Assembly: GCA_025363155.1 (NCBI GenBank)
Contig: JANYEL010000180.1
Location: 1 to 44,072, forward strand
From: Moraxellaceae bacterium
GTDB lineage: Bacteria; Pseudomonadota; Gammaproteobacteria; Pseudomonadales; Moraxellaceae
DNA: 44,072 nt
Reading direction: 5' to 3'
Shown here piece after piece: positions 16,315 through 24,445 of the stretch (position 1 is the first letter of the stretch; every line of letters starts with the position of its first letter). The translations under genes were made by a program, and so were the position numbers. The notes beneath the pieces were generated by a model. The model did not search any database. It saw nothing but the letters and a program-made list of their open reading frames with translations, and was not told the DNA's origin.

Positions 16315-16470
16315 TTATGCGTGATTCGCACGGTTGGTTTCCTCATTAAACAACTTCTCAAGTTGGATCAAGAGGAAGTTGTTTACACTGCGTTTATCCT
16401 CTGACGCTTTGGTTTTAATTTTCTCTTTCAATTCATGTGACAATCTCAAGAGTATTATTTGATCTTTCAT
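16315..16470 (-). CDS. Arc-like ribbon-helix-helix repressor (minus)
   Basis: The protein has 51 residues. I choose ATG 16470 because AGAGG lies six bases upstream; a longer in-frame start at 16500 has no ribosome site. The sequence fits Arc/MetJ proteins: an N-terminal DNA-contacting strand (DQIILLRLS), helix A (HELKEKIKTKASED), and helix B after the turn (RSVNNFLLIQLEKLF). The length equals Arc of phage P22. It would dimerise and bind the repeated sites in the divergent promoter region to its 5' side. Rha follows on the same strand. Whether it keeps lysogeny or controls the antirepressor, as Arc does in P22, is open. Confidence 0.85.
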   Translation of the reverse strand: MKDQIILLRLSHELKEKIKTKASEDKRSVNNFLLIQLEKLFNEETNRANHA

Positions 16471-16495
16471 GACAACCTCTGATTTATGTTGACTA

Positions 16496-16592
16496 TGCAA
16501 TCATAGTACAATCAGATTACACACTGAAAGTATTGTTGTCAATGGAATGTGTCGCTATGATCGCAATTATTTCGCAATCAGTGTGCAATCAT
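16496..16592. promoter_or_regulatory. Divergent promoter/operator region with repeated CAATCA boxes
   Basis: The plus promoter is TTGTTG (16533-16538), 17 bases, TATGAT (16556-16561). The minus promoter is TTGACA (minus, 16542-16537), 17 bases, TAATCT (16519-16514). Their -35 hexamers overlap, so only one can be used at a time. CAATCA occurs at 16498, 16509, 16575 and 16586, the outer copies as TGCAATCAT (16496-16504 and 16584-16592). CACACTGA (16520-16527) and TCAGTGTG (16578-16585) form an inverted pair. These are natural operators for the two flanking ribbon-helix-helix proteins. The last box overlaps the ATG at 16591. Confidence 0.75.
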
Positions 16593-16899
16593 GGCAGAAC
16601 CTACAGTTAATTTGTTATTAAGAGTTCCCCCTGAACTCAAAAAGCTAATTGAGGCAGCAGCAAAAAATAACGACAGATCAATAAACTACGAAGCCGTCCG
16701 TAGATTGGAGGAATCGTTTGGATCTCCATCTAAAACAAATCTAAAAGCATCAACCCCAAGAACTATAGCTGTAAGTCGTCTAAAAGATGAGCTAGATAGA
16801 TTGCGCAATGAAATGGAGTCGCTTGCGATAATCGCCAATGATCTTGCTCATCAAGATGATTCGCCTAATGAGAATACAAACAATAAATCCCCTGAATAG
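16591..16899 (+). CDS. Arc-like ribbon-helix-helix regulator with C-terminal coiled coil (plus)
   Basis: The protein has 102 residues. Residues 5-45 form a ribbon-helix-helix domain: strand VNLLLRVPP, helix ELKKLIEAAAKNN, turn and helix RSINYEAVRRLEESF. After a Ser/Thr/Pro linker a heptad-like helix at about 64-88 (VSRLKDELDRLRNEMESL) suggests further oligomerisation, as in P22 Mnt, which also has an Arc-like domain plus a coiled coil. No good ribosome site precedes ATG 16591, where an operator box overlaps the start. Divergent from the shorter Arc-like gene, it plausibly plays the Mnt-like part of a P22 immI-style switch. It ends in a bidirectional terminator against the tail operon. Confidence 0.8.
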   Translation: MAEPTVNLLLRVPPELKKLIEAAAKNNDRSINYEAVRRLEESFGSPSKTNLKASTPRTIAVSRLKDELDRLRNEMESLAIIANDLAHQDDSPNENTNNKSPE

Positions 16900-16930
16900 A
16901 CGGGTTCTTTTATGTGTATAGGTTGTCAAT

Positions 16931-16958
16931 AAAAAACCAGCACGGGGCTGGCTTTTTG
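16931..16958. terminator. Bidirectional terminator between regulator and tail operon
   Basis: CCAGC (16937-16941) and GCTGG (16947-16951) form the stem, with an A-run to the left and TTTTT to the right. It closes both the plus-strand regulator gene and the long minus-strand tail operon. Confidence 0.85.
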
Positions 16959-16975
16959 TTATTCGTCTTTTTAAA

Positions 16976-18868
16976 TTAGTACGAGTATGTTGTATTAGTC
17001 GATGTACTTGTAGTCGTAGTATCAGAAGATGACGCTGTTCCACCGCCACTGATACTCGCTGACACATGCGCGGCTGACATTGCACCTGCTGCAAGTTGAG
17101 CTGTGTATGCCCCAACTGCCTTTGCTGCATCGAGCGCAATCTGGGCTTGCTGTATCGCGTGCTGCATCTTCGAGTTGTATTCACTCATTTGCATTTCAGA
17201 ATACGCAATGTTGGTTCGCGTATTCATATCCGCAAAACGAGACTTCATTTCTGAATCAGCCACATAAGCACTCGTTTTAGCACGCCAAGCATCCACTTGT
17301 GCGGTAAATGCGGTCGTGTTGAACTGCACTTCATTCATATTGGCTTGCAAATTCGCCTTATATCCATCCACATCCGCTAGAAACTTAGATACCTTGGTCC
17401 GCGCTGCCTCCATCTTGAGTTGCGCGCCCTTTACTTGAATCTCAGCTTTACTTGATAAGCCTTGAATCGTTGAGGCATAAGCGCGTGATTGTGACTCATA
17501 CATGCCGACCTTGGCCGTTTCACCTCTGACGCGTGCTTCATACGCATCGACCTTAACCTTCTCAGCATTAATCTGCTCAGAATACGCCTGAACGTCAGCA
17601 CGATACGCATCAAATTGGTTCTTGATCGCATCCGCACGCACTGACGCACCTTGCATAGTGGCCTTGTAGACTTCAACGTTTGCCGTGACCGCTTCCAACT
17701 TCGCTTTAAACACCTCCACACGTTGTTGATTGATCTGGCCCAAGGCCACTTGACCATCAATCGCAGTTTTATAGGCGGTTAATTTTGAAATAGCAGTATC
17801 TAGCTTAGTTTTGTACACCTGAACCAATGTTTCAAACGCTGAATTTTGTGCGTTGAACAAGCTGATTTGCGCATTAAATACATTGATTTGGCTTTCTGCT
17901 TGAAACCTAGCCACTTCAAACAATCGCTTGGTTGTATTTTCATACAAGTTGGTCGTGATCTGCTCTAACGCCATGCCTTGTTCAATCATGAAGCGCATGT
18001 TGTCTATTTCGTACTTCGCCACTTCAATGGTGATGTCACGATTAGTTTCAGCGGCTTTGACACGACCTTGCTCACGGATTACATCAGCTTGCTTGACCAA
18101 CATACCAGGCGGCATTGAGAAATTACGAGAAGCCCAAGTATCAACGGCTTCTTGAACTGAACGTTCCGTTTCTTCGGCATCACGAGCACGCGCACGCGAA
18201 TACAGCGCATCTTCAATCGCTGGCGGCAATCCTGTACCACCATTCAACATAGACTGCTTAACTTTGCCTTGCAGGTCGATGAGTATCTCAGACTGGTAGT
18301 CTGGTTCGTTCCAGTTGATAAATACGTTCGGAACCACAATTCCATTTGCATTAGGTGGTGCAGAATCAAACGTCGGTAATTCTGGGAACTCAAACACAGG
18401 TAGCGTGATTCGCTCAAGCGCCTCAAGTTCTGGCATCACCACTTGCGGTGCATCAGGCAAGTGAATGTCAGTATCGACTATTGGTCGATCTGGTAACTGA
18501 ACATCGGCCATACTTGGCATATCTGGCAACGTGACCAGCGGCATATCTGGCGCAGTTGGAATATCGAGTTCGCCAATTTCTAGGCCAGTCAGCAAACTTT
18601 CAATATCGATGATCGCTGGTGAATTGGGTAGCGATAAAGACACTGGATTAAATGTCGGCATGTTACCTAATTCTACTTCTGGCACAGGTGAATCTGGCAC
18701 TTCAAGACGCGAAGGAGGTGGCACATCTTGAACTTTAACCGCAGCAATGCTTGTCAAAGATTCATTCAACTGCGAGCTGTAGTTACTGGCCATTGTGTCT
18801 AAATCACGGATCTTGTCAGTTACTGTCGATACAGCAACTCCTAAAATACTATCGGGTGCAATTCCCAT
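16976..18868 (-). CDS. Long helical structural or ejection protein
   Basis: The protein has 630 residues; ATG 18868 has GGAG six bases upstream and overlaps the previous stop as TGATG. Residues about 50-190 are Pro-rich with recurring LPDMP/LPDRP/LPDAP steps, likely extended strands. From about 195 to 590 the protein is almost all helix, with repeated blocks built round VYKTKL, VFKAKLEA, VYKATM, AYRADVQAY and AYEARVRGE, i.e. aromatic-Lys/Arg-Ala steps that suggest a long coiled rod. The tail is Gly/Ser/Thr-rich (from SISGGG onward). Its position as the last gene of the tail unit suggests a virion protein inside the conduit or a periplasm-spanning element. No enzyme motif and no named family are recognised. 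Confidence 0.75.
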   Translation of the reverse strand: MGIAPDSILGVAVSTVTDKIRDLDTMASNYSSQLNESLTSIAAVKVQDVPPPSRLEVPDSPVPEVELGNMPTFNPVSLSLPNSPAIIDIESLLTGLEIGELDIPTAPDMPLVTLPDMPSMADVQLPDRPIVDTDIHLPDAPQVVMPELEALERITLPVFEFPELPTFDSAPPNANGIVVPNVFINWNEPDYQSEILIDLQGKVKQSMLNGGTGLPPAIEDALYSRARARDAEETERSVQEAVDTWASRNFSMPPGMLVKQADVIREQGRVKAAETNRDITIEVAKYEIDNMRFMIEQGMALEQITTNLYENTTKRLFEVARFQAESQINVFNAQISLFNAQNSAFETLVQVYKTKLDTAISKLTAYKTAIDGQVALGQINQQRVEVFKAKLEAVTANVEVYKATMQGASVRADAIKNQFDAYRADVQAYSEQINAEKVKVDAYEARVRGETAKVGMYESQSRAYASTIQGLSSKAEIQVKGAQLKMEAARTKVSKFLADVDGYKANLQANMNEVQFNTTAFTAQVDAWRAKTSAYVADSEMKSRFADMNTRTNIAYSEMQMSEYNSKMQHAIQQAQIALDAAKAVGAYTAQLAAGAMSAAHVSASISGGGTASSSDTTTTSTSTNTTYSY

Positions 18869-20028
18869 CACACTCTCCTATTTGTTGGCGCAAGCTCTAC
18901 ACTTAACGCATTAATATAACCGCGCACACCGTTTAACCTCAGCGAAAATGTGAAATGCCGTCCGCGTAATCCGCGACCAAAGATAAAACGACCATTAGTA
19001 AGTAAGTCCGCTTTCTCAGTAGGCAAAATGTAGGTGTATGTTTGTGGTGAACCACTTTGCGTAGTCGTCACGTCCATTTGTGCAGCATTTCCAGCACCAG
19101 ACAATTCATATTCAAGATAAGCGGCCAATGGATGAACTAAGGCATCTTTGACAGCCATATCTACCTTTCCAGTGGTTAGCGTGCCGTTAATAACTTCGCT
19201 ACCGCCATTAATTGCATAGATACCATCTTCGGCCACACCGTAAATCACTCCATTAATCACAGACAGGCTTAAAAACGTATACGGCGCATATCGACTCATG
19301 GCCCACGTATCAGTGTTTGCAGTCCACGCTTGGCCAGCACTACTACCCAAGACTTCATCTTCTATGATCGCGATTTCTTCAATGATATTTCTGGCAATCA
19401 AATGATCCAAAACACTTGATTGAATCTGCGCGCTTTCTATGGTGATCGACGTTGATTTTTTGGAGTCTATGACCTCATCAGAAGTTGATACCGACTCGAC
19501 AACCAATTGCTTGACGCGCTTTATACCTCCTGCCCAATCTGACGCTACAGCAGACTCACTTACTACAAATGACGCGACCTGAAAGCTGAAATCACGGATC
19601 TTGGCCGTCTCTACAACCATCGAAATTGATCGACGTTGAGCTATGACGGTATCTGTTATCTGTGCAGACTCGGTTACTGTTGACCGTAAGCGATCAATTA
19701 CCGTGTCTGATGCTGCGGCTTGATCAGTATGGAGCACACGAAGCACACCAATGATCTTGTCCGTTGCTTTTACACTTTCAAGAACTAGCGATTTTGCACG
19801 AACCTGATCAAGCACTGTATCGCTAATCGTTGCGTGTTCTTCAACTAGATAACGCGTGTTGTCGATCACTTGATCGGAAGCGACCGCACTCTCCGAAGTG
19901 AGAGTCATTAAACCAAAGATCAACGTACTGGTAATCTTTACGGTTTCTTCTGCAAGCGTTGTCAGTTTTCCCCAAGTAGAATCACTTGCGACCGCAGTTT
20001 CCTGTATGTCGTCTCTATAACTACTCAT
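18868..20028 (-). CDS. Tail protein with about twelve ~19-residue repeats
   Basis: The protein has 386 residues. From residue 10 to about 235 it consists of about a dozen repeats of the form ESAxxSDxVIDxxRSxxLVV, for example ESAVASDQVID, EHATISDTVLD, ESAQITDTVIA and ESVSTSDEVID. The regular spacing suggests a beta-solenoid or a stacked rod. The last 140 residues are a distinct domain without repeats, with short aromatic and beta-rich segments (WTANTDTWAMSRYAPYTFLSL, then FIFGRGLRGRHFTFSLRL). It overlaps the upstream gene's end by eight bases and lies in the middle of the tail operon. I do not recognise a family; a fibre or tail-sleeve role is an inference. Confidence 0.75.
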   Translation of the reverse strand: MSSYRDDIQETAVASDSTWGKLTTLAEETVKITSTLIFGLMTLTSESAVASDQVIDNTRYLVEEHATISDTVLDQVRAKSLVLESVKATDKIIGVLRVLHTDQAAASDTVIDRLRSTVTESAQITDTVIAQRRSISMVVETAKIRDFSFQVASFVVSESAVASDWAGGIKRVKQLVVESVSTSDEVIDSKKSTSITIESAQIQSSVLDHLIARNIIEEIAIIEDEVLGSSAGQAWTANTDTWAMSRYAPYTFLSLSVINGVIYGVAEDGIYAINGGSEVINGTLTTGKVDMAVKDALVHPLAAYLEYELSGAGNAAQMDVTTTQSGSPQTYTYILPTEKADLLTNGRFIFGRGLRGRHFTFSLRLNGVRGYINALSVELAPTNRRV

Positions 20029-22603
20029 TGATGACCCCTATGAAGTGGTGGGCAGATTTGTGGTCAACAAGATTGGTATATCCCCAATACTTACGCCGTC
20101 CGCCGTCTCCTGCTTCTGACACATTGGCATAAACCGAGTCCCCAAATACAACCTTACAGCCATCACGATAAAAATAAGATCCGTTTTCAGTCGGGGATAT
20201 AAAAAAGTAATCTTGATCCGGTGCGGTTGTGAGAATTTGACCAACACCATCAATAATGTTTGTCATCAAACCGCCAGTTTCGGTTGATGGGCCAACTGAA
20301 GTTTTGGTGTACTCCTGCACTTTAGGTGCGCCACCGCCACCTGAGTCCAACCATTCGTTACTTTTTGGATGGATCAGCCACGCATAATCTACTGGCATAC
20401 CTTGAATCCATGCACCTTGATCGGCAAAGTCACTGCAACTACTAGGGTGATATTCTTCCATTTCGACCCATACAGGGTTTCCATCAACTGGGATTGGCTT
20501 TCCTTTTTGAATAGGTAAACTTCCAAAGAATGCAAAAACGAAATCGCGTGTCCAATAACGATAAGAGGTCGGATCAGCGATTGAATACAGTTTTACGTTT
20601 TCATATTTAGTGATACCAGCAACGTTATTCTTTGTGGCATGGAGCACTGCATTGCGACAATAGAAAGGGATACAGATACCAATTTTAAGGACGCGACCTT
20701 CAGTGGTATCAATATTTGTTTTATGCGTGAAGTAGCGATTTCGCCAAAGCGTACCAACAGCTGAACGAGGGAAATCAAAACTAAAAAATGGCTTACTATC
20801 GAATTTCTTATCTTTGCCAACAATTGTCGTCGTCGATGTCACAGGTGCGAAAGGTACGCGTTGATCAAAGTCGGTTGTGTAAAAGTTACCATTATTGCTT
20901 GTTGATCCCGTTGTTTCGGTTTGCGTCCATGAGCCGACGATCATACATTCTTCATAATCGTTTTCAGCAGTGTGAATGAAACCTCGCCCATCATAAAAAT
21001 ACTTTACAACCTTAAGCTCATCACCGATGTAGTAACCGTACATGATGGTGTCGCACAATGGGTATGGTTCTGGGCGAGTGGCAGAGTCCATCGGTGTGAA
21101 GTCATAAGACACACAACCGTGTATAGAAGGGTCTGGAAATTTAATTTGTGGTTGAAACTTTTGTTTTTCCAGACTGTACAAAAAACCTCGGCCAACCTCC
21201 GTTACACTGCCAACATGCTGCGCGATTGGTTCCAGCTGCAAGTTATCCCAGTAATTCACATCGCTTTGATCGAGCGTTAATCTATTTCGCGCCAAAAAGT
21301 CTAGGTCAGAAAAAGATGTCCTACGTAGCTTGTACTTGATTGCTAGATTTCTTGGTATGTTTTCTGAGATTAGCGTAGTTAGTGATGTTAAATAGCGTGT
21401 GATCGCTACAACATCGAAACGCGGATCGGTTACTGTGGTCGTTGGTAATCTACCGCCATTCACAACATGCCCTAGTTTGAGCTTCATCTTAAATGAAAGA
21501 CCAACCCCTAAGCCGTTTGCATGGTACTCGTAACAAGTGTTGAACCCTTCCGTACCTTTTAAATTAAAAGACCATCCACACATGGATGAGTAACCAGCGT
21601 GATCGTAGAACCCTCCCACATCACACACCTTAATCACGACTCCAGAACGCTGCCACGTCTGAAACACATCTTCTCTAGGGAATGCTTCGCCTGAAGGCAT
21701 ACCTCCGAACCGATCTAGTATTTTTAATAGTTCTTCATCACCTACTTTTACAACATAGGCTTTGAAAGCCTGAGACGTGGTTGCTGGAATGAGTGGAAAA
21801 GGCATAGCCCACACACCGCGATTATTGATTTTGATCAACCACGGCTTATTTTGATCATCAAAAGCCACACCATCAGTGTTACTGAACTTGTAATCGTATT
21901 GGAATTGTCCTAAAACATCGGGCAAGCCTGTATACGCTGGCAAGCGAATACCTTGTAGTTCATCTTGTATTAGCTTTAATGTTTCTGCTGGTAATGAAAA
22001 TCTTGCTCGCTCAACAGATTGATTAGGCAAGTTGCTTATATCTTGCCGACCATAGCCACCAACAATCTGCATCACCTCAGCCATTGCACCTGAATACCAA
22101 GTCGGTCTTTGTTGTGCATATTGCGTAGGGGTGACTTCTCTTTCTTCCTTAGGTGCAAACTCTTGTACGAGTTCGCTGTAGTCAATCCTGAACCGTTGAA
22201 GCCGTACATTCTTGGGCGGTAGGTTATCGTTACTGTTGTAGTTGCTTAGTCGTCTGCGAGTTTGTTCACTTAACTTCATTCCTAAGCCTTCGCCATCAGA
22301 CAAAATAGCTTTAGTGATAACACCAGAATACAACATGGGTATGTAGTCTTTAGCTAGACCGTCCGATATTAATGGTTTTGTTTTTTGGTCGGGCTTATGT
22401 GTGATTACGCGAAAAGTGCCACCCATATCTTGGGCTAACGCATAACCACCATCAGGCAAAGCACGAACCATCCGCAGGCTTTGCACCCCAGACAGTTCTT
22501 TTAAATTAGTGAGACGGCGTGCTAGAAGCTCGATAGATGCCGAGTCATCTTGTGTCAGCTCGCCGCCCACGGTCAGAAGACCGTATGGGCGAGGACTGTG
22601 CAT
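20021..22603 (-). CDS. Large tail structural protein of unknown family
   Basis: The protein has 860 residues. The start codon at 22603 lies three bases past the previous stop (22606) with a poor ribosome site, suggesting coupled translation. The sequence is mixed alpha/beta, rich in aromatic residues, Gly and Pro, with several Cys pairs (IKVCDVGGFYDH, SSMCGWSF, NTCYEYHANG, CIPFYCRNAV). No signal peptide, membrane segment or catalytic motif stands out. The C-terminus (YFFISPTENGSYFYRDGCK) looks like a globular surface domain. Proteins of similar size and place in related podoviruses are tail or spike components; that is context only. Confidence 0.7.
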   Translation of the reverse strand: MHSPRPYGLLTVGGELTQDDSASIELLARRLTNLKELSGVQSLRMVRALPDGGYALAQDMGGTFRVITHKPDQKTKPLISDGLAKDYIPMLYSGVITKAILSDGEGLGMKLSEQTRRRLSNYNSNDNLPPKNVRLQRFRIDYSELVQEFAPKEEREVTPTQYAQQRPTWYSGAMAEVMQIVGGYGRQDISNLPNQSVERARFSLPAETLKLIQDELQGIRLPAYTGLPDVLGQFQYDYKFSNTDGVAFDDQNKPWLIKINNRGVWAMPFPLIPATTSQAFKAYVVKVGDEELLKILDRFGGMPSGEAFPREDVFQTWQRSGVVIKVCDVGGFYDHAGYSSMCGWSFNLKGTEGFNTCYEYHANGLGVGLSFKMKLKLGHVVNGGRLPTTTVTDPRFDVVAITRYLTSLTTLISENIPRNLAIKYKLRRTSFSDLDFLARNRLTLDQSDVNYWDNLQLEPIAQHVGSVTEVGRGFLYSLEKQKFQPQIKFPDPSIHGCVSYDFTPMDSATRPEPYPLCDTIMYGYYIGDELKVVKYFYDGRGFIHTAENDYEECMIVGSWTQTETTGSTSNNGNFYTTDFDQRVPFAPVTSTTTIVGKDKKFDSKPFFSFDFPRSAVGTLWRNRYFTHKTNIDTTEGRVLKIGICIPFYCRNAVLHATKNNVAGITKYENVKLYSIADPTSYRYWTRDFVFAFFGSLPIQKGKPIPVDGNPVWVEMEEYHPSSCSDFADQGAWIQGMPVDYAWLIHPKSNEWLDSGGGGAPKVQEYTKTSVGPSTETGGLMTNIIDGVGQILTTAPDQDYFFISPTENGSYFYRDGCKVVFGDSVYANVSEAGDGGRRKYWGYTNLVDHKSAHHFIGVINE

Positions 22604-22605
22604 CG

Positions 22606-23211
22606 TTAGACCGTTAGACTGACGCGGTAACCAATCTCGTAGATGTCACCATTTTGAAAGGTGCGTGCAGATGCATACTTAGTAGCAGACACCAGAACAC
22701 CTGTTGTGCCACCTCGCGTGCTATTCGTAAGCAATGCTGCGCCTGTCACGTTTAACGATGTAGCCGTAGCAATAGTGACGGATGCCACAGTGGTCATGTT
22801 ATCAATTGAACCAGTAGCCGTATTGGTTGGAGACCATTGCGGCCGAGTTGCGCTAGTATAACCTTCAGTTAAACTGACAATTTCCGATGCTACTGACGCA
22901 AAGTTCGATGCCGTCCAGTTCGCCGCTGGCGCAGTCGCCCCAGTAAATAATGCTAAGAAGTAGTTAGCTGGCTTTGCGGTGCTACCGAGCGACACGTTTA
23001 AGATATGCGCTAGGCCTTCTGTGACGATTAGGTTAGGAATGAGTGTCCATTCGCCACCATTCACGCGGTCAAAATATTCGCCTTTGATTTTGGCTGAACC
23101 TTCGACAATCGTTGTTTTGCGTTTAAAGTATTTGCTAATCTGTTTAGCAATCAACACTGGAATACCGACAACCAAAAACAAGACTGCCGCTGCAAAAATC
23201 ATTAATTTCAT
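22606..23211 (-). CDS. Small tail protein with an N-terminal membrane segment
   Basis: The protein has 201 residues, AGGA upstream of ATG 23211. Residues 3-21 form a strong hydrophobic helix (LMIFAAAVLFLVVGIPVLI), followed by a basic stop-transfer-like stretch (KQISKYFKRK). The remaining 165 residues are Thr/Ala/Ser-rich beta structure, with NYFLALFTGATAP and a closing GYRVSLTV typical of phage structural domains. A membrane helix on a virion-type domain is odd: it may be released in the cell envelope during DNA entry, or be anchored during assembly. It sits between the propeller-like and 860-residue proteins in one operon. Confidence 0.7.
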   Translation of the reverse strand: MKLMIFAAAVLFLVVGIPVLIAKQISKYFKRKTTIVEGSAKIKGEYFDRVNGGEWTLIPNLIVTEGLAHILNVSLGSTAKPANYFLALFTGATAPAANWTASNFASVASEIVSLTEGYTSATRPQWSPTNTATGSIDNMTTVASVTIATATSLNVTGAALLTNSTRGGTTGVLVSATKYASARTFQNGDIYEIGYRVSLTV

Positions 23212-23254
23212 TTTACTAATCCTCTAATTACCATTTATGTATGGGTTTAAAGTC

Positions 23255-24445
23255 TTAGAGTACGGCGGTGAGTAACTTTCTATCCAGCACTACAGAGGTG
23301 GCAGACTTTGCGGTGATCCCACTCATCACTCCAGCTTGTAACTCAATGATCTGGCCCGATGCTGTTCCAAGCACATAACCATTCTCAGCCAACCATAAGG
23401 CAGTCGCGCCACCTCCTTGAGAAACTTCACTGCCTACGGTGTCTGAATCAACCAATATCGCACTGTTTGCCACAGGAGCTTTCGCGGTTCTTCGGATTAA
23501 GACGAGATCATTAGGCTGCGTACCTTGCAAGAACACCACATGATCCACTTGGCCAACCCAGATACCGCCGTCAACAGGTATAACAAACGTGATGCGCTGT
23601 GGCATTTGCACAAACCCATGACGCTCATCATGTAAGTGATACGCAAGTGGTTCAGAGAACCGTAATATGTTGGCTTTTGCAGTCAATAATCGACCACGCC
23701 AATACTTCAGGTACTTGCCAGTAGGCATGGGTGAGAAGTATCTAAATTGCGTCACACGACCCAACATGGGCAACAAAGTAATATTGATGGTTGGATTACT
23801 TAGACTGTAGTCACCAGCCACACATAACTCACTACCATTGGGTTTAGTTAGGTAGACTCTTACACCAGTAATAGTCGTATCTAGGCATGTAGGCAAGGTA
23901 ATATCTAGCGCGCTATTAGCCACCGCCTCAACGTTTGCCATGCTTGACGTTGCCGATTCAAGGGTTCCACGCAACCATGCAATCGCAATGCCGTATGTAC
24001 CTGCTGTCAAAGATCCCGATGATGTAAGTACGAAAGGCTGCGAAGGAGTGTCAATCGTCAGACGTTCGACGGTCGCACCATTAAACGTGAATAATCCCGA
24101 TGGTCCAGCAACGCATACATTATTGTTAATCACTTCATGCGAGACATCTCCTTCGCCAATCACAGCCAGAGTTTCAGTTGACCATGTAGTGGGATCAACT
24201 TTAACCCAGTCTGCTCCAACTGTGCCAAAGGTATCTTTATGTAGTGGACTTTGCCAAAGATTACGGAATAAGGTTTCCGTCACGCGTTGCGTACCTATCC
24301 GCAACGATGCTTTACCTGCAGGTGTAATATCTACATTGATTGCATCACGAAGGTAAACGCGTGGATTATCACCACCGCGTTTGAGTGCAGCATCCTCATC
24401 TACATTATTAATGCCGTAAAGCGGTGTCAGTTTCATGCTTGTCAT
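23255..24445 (-). CDS. Tail conduit protein, beta-propeller-like
   Basis: The protein has 396 residues; AAGGAG lies eight bases before ATG 24445, which overlaps the previous stop as TAATG. It begins with LTPLYGINNVDEDAALKRG and LRDAINVDITPAGKASLRIG, an opening I associate with phage tail 'nozzle/stabilising' proteins that describe a ring of beta blades. Blade-like segments recur: GLFTFNGATVERL, YWRGRLLTAKANILRFSEP, IPVDGGIWVGQVDHVVFLQG, WLAENGYVLGTASG. It is likely part of the short tail tube beneath the adaptor. A copy of the late element lies 99 bases ahead of it, inside the upstream gene. Confidence 0.7.
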   Translation of the reverse strand: MTSMKLTPLYGINNVDEDAALKRGGDNPRVYLRDAINVDITPAGKASLRIGTQRVTETLFRNLWQSPLHKDTFGTVGADWVKVDPTTWSTETLAVIGEGDVSHEVINNNVCVAGPSGLFTFNGATVERLTIDTPSQPFVLTSSGSLTAGTYGIAIAWLRGTLESATSSMANVEAVANSALDITLPTCLDTTITGVRVYLTKPNGSELCVAGDYSLSNPTINITLLPMLGRVTQFRYFSPMPTGKYLKYWRGRLLTAKANILRFSEPLAYHLHDERHGFVQMPQRITFVIPVDGGIWVGQVDHVVFLQGTQPNDLVLIRRTAKAPVANSAILVDSDTVGSEVSQGGGATALWLAENGYVLGTASGQIIELQAGVMSGITAKSATSVVLDRKLLTAVL

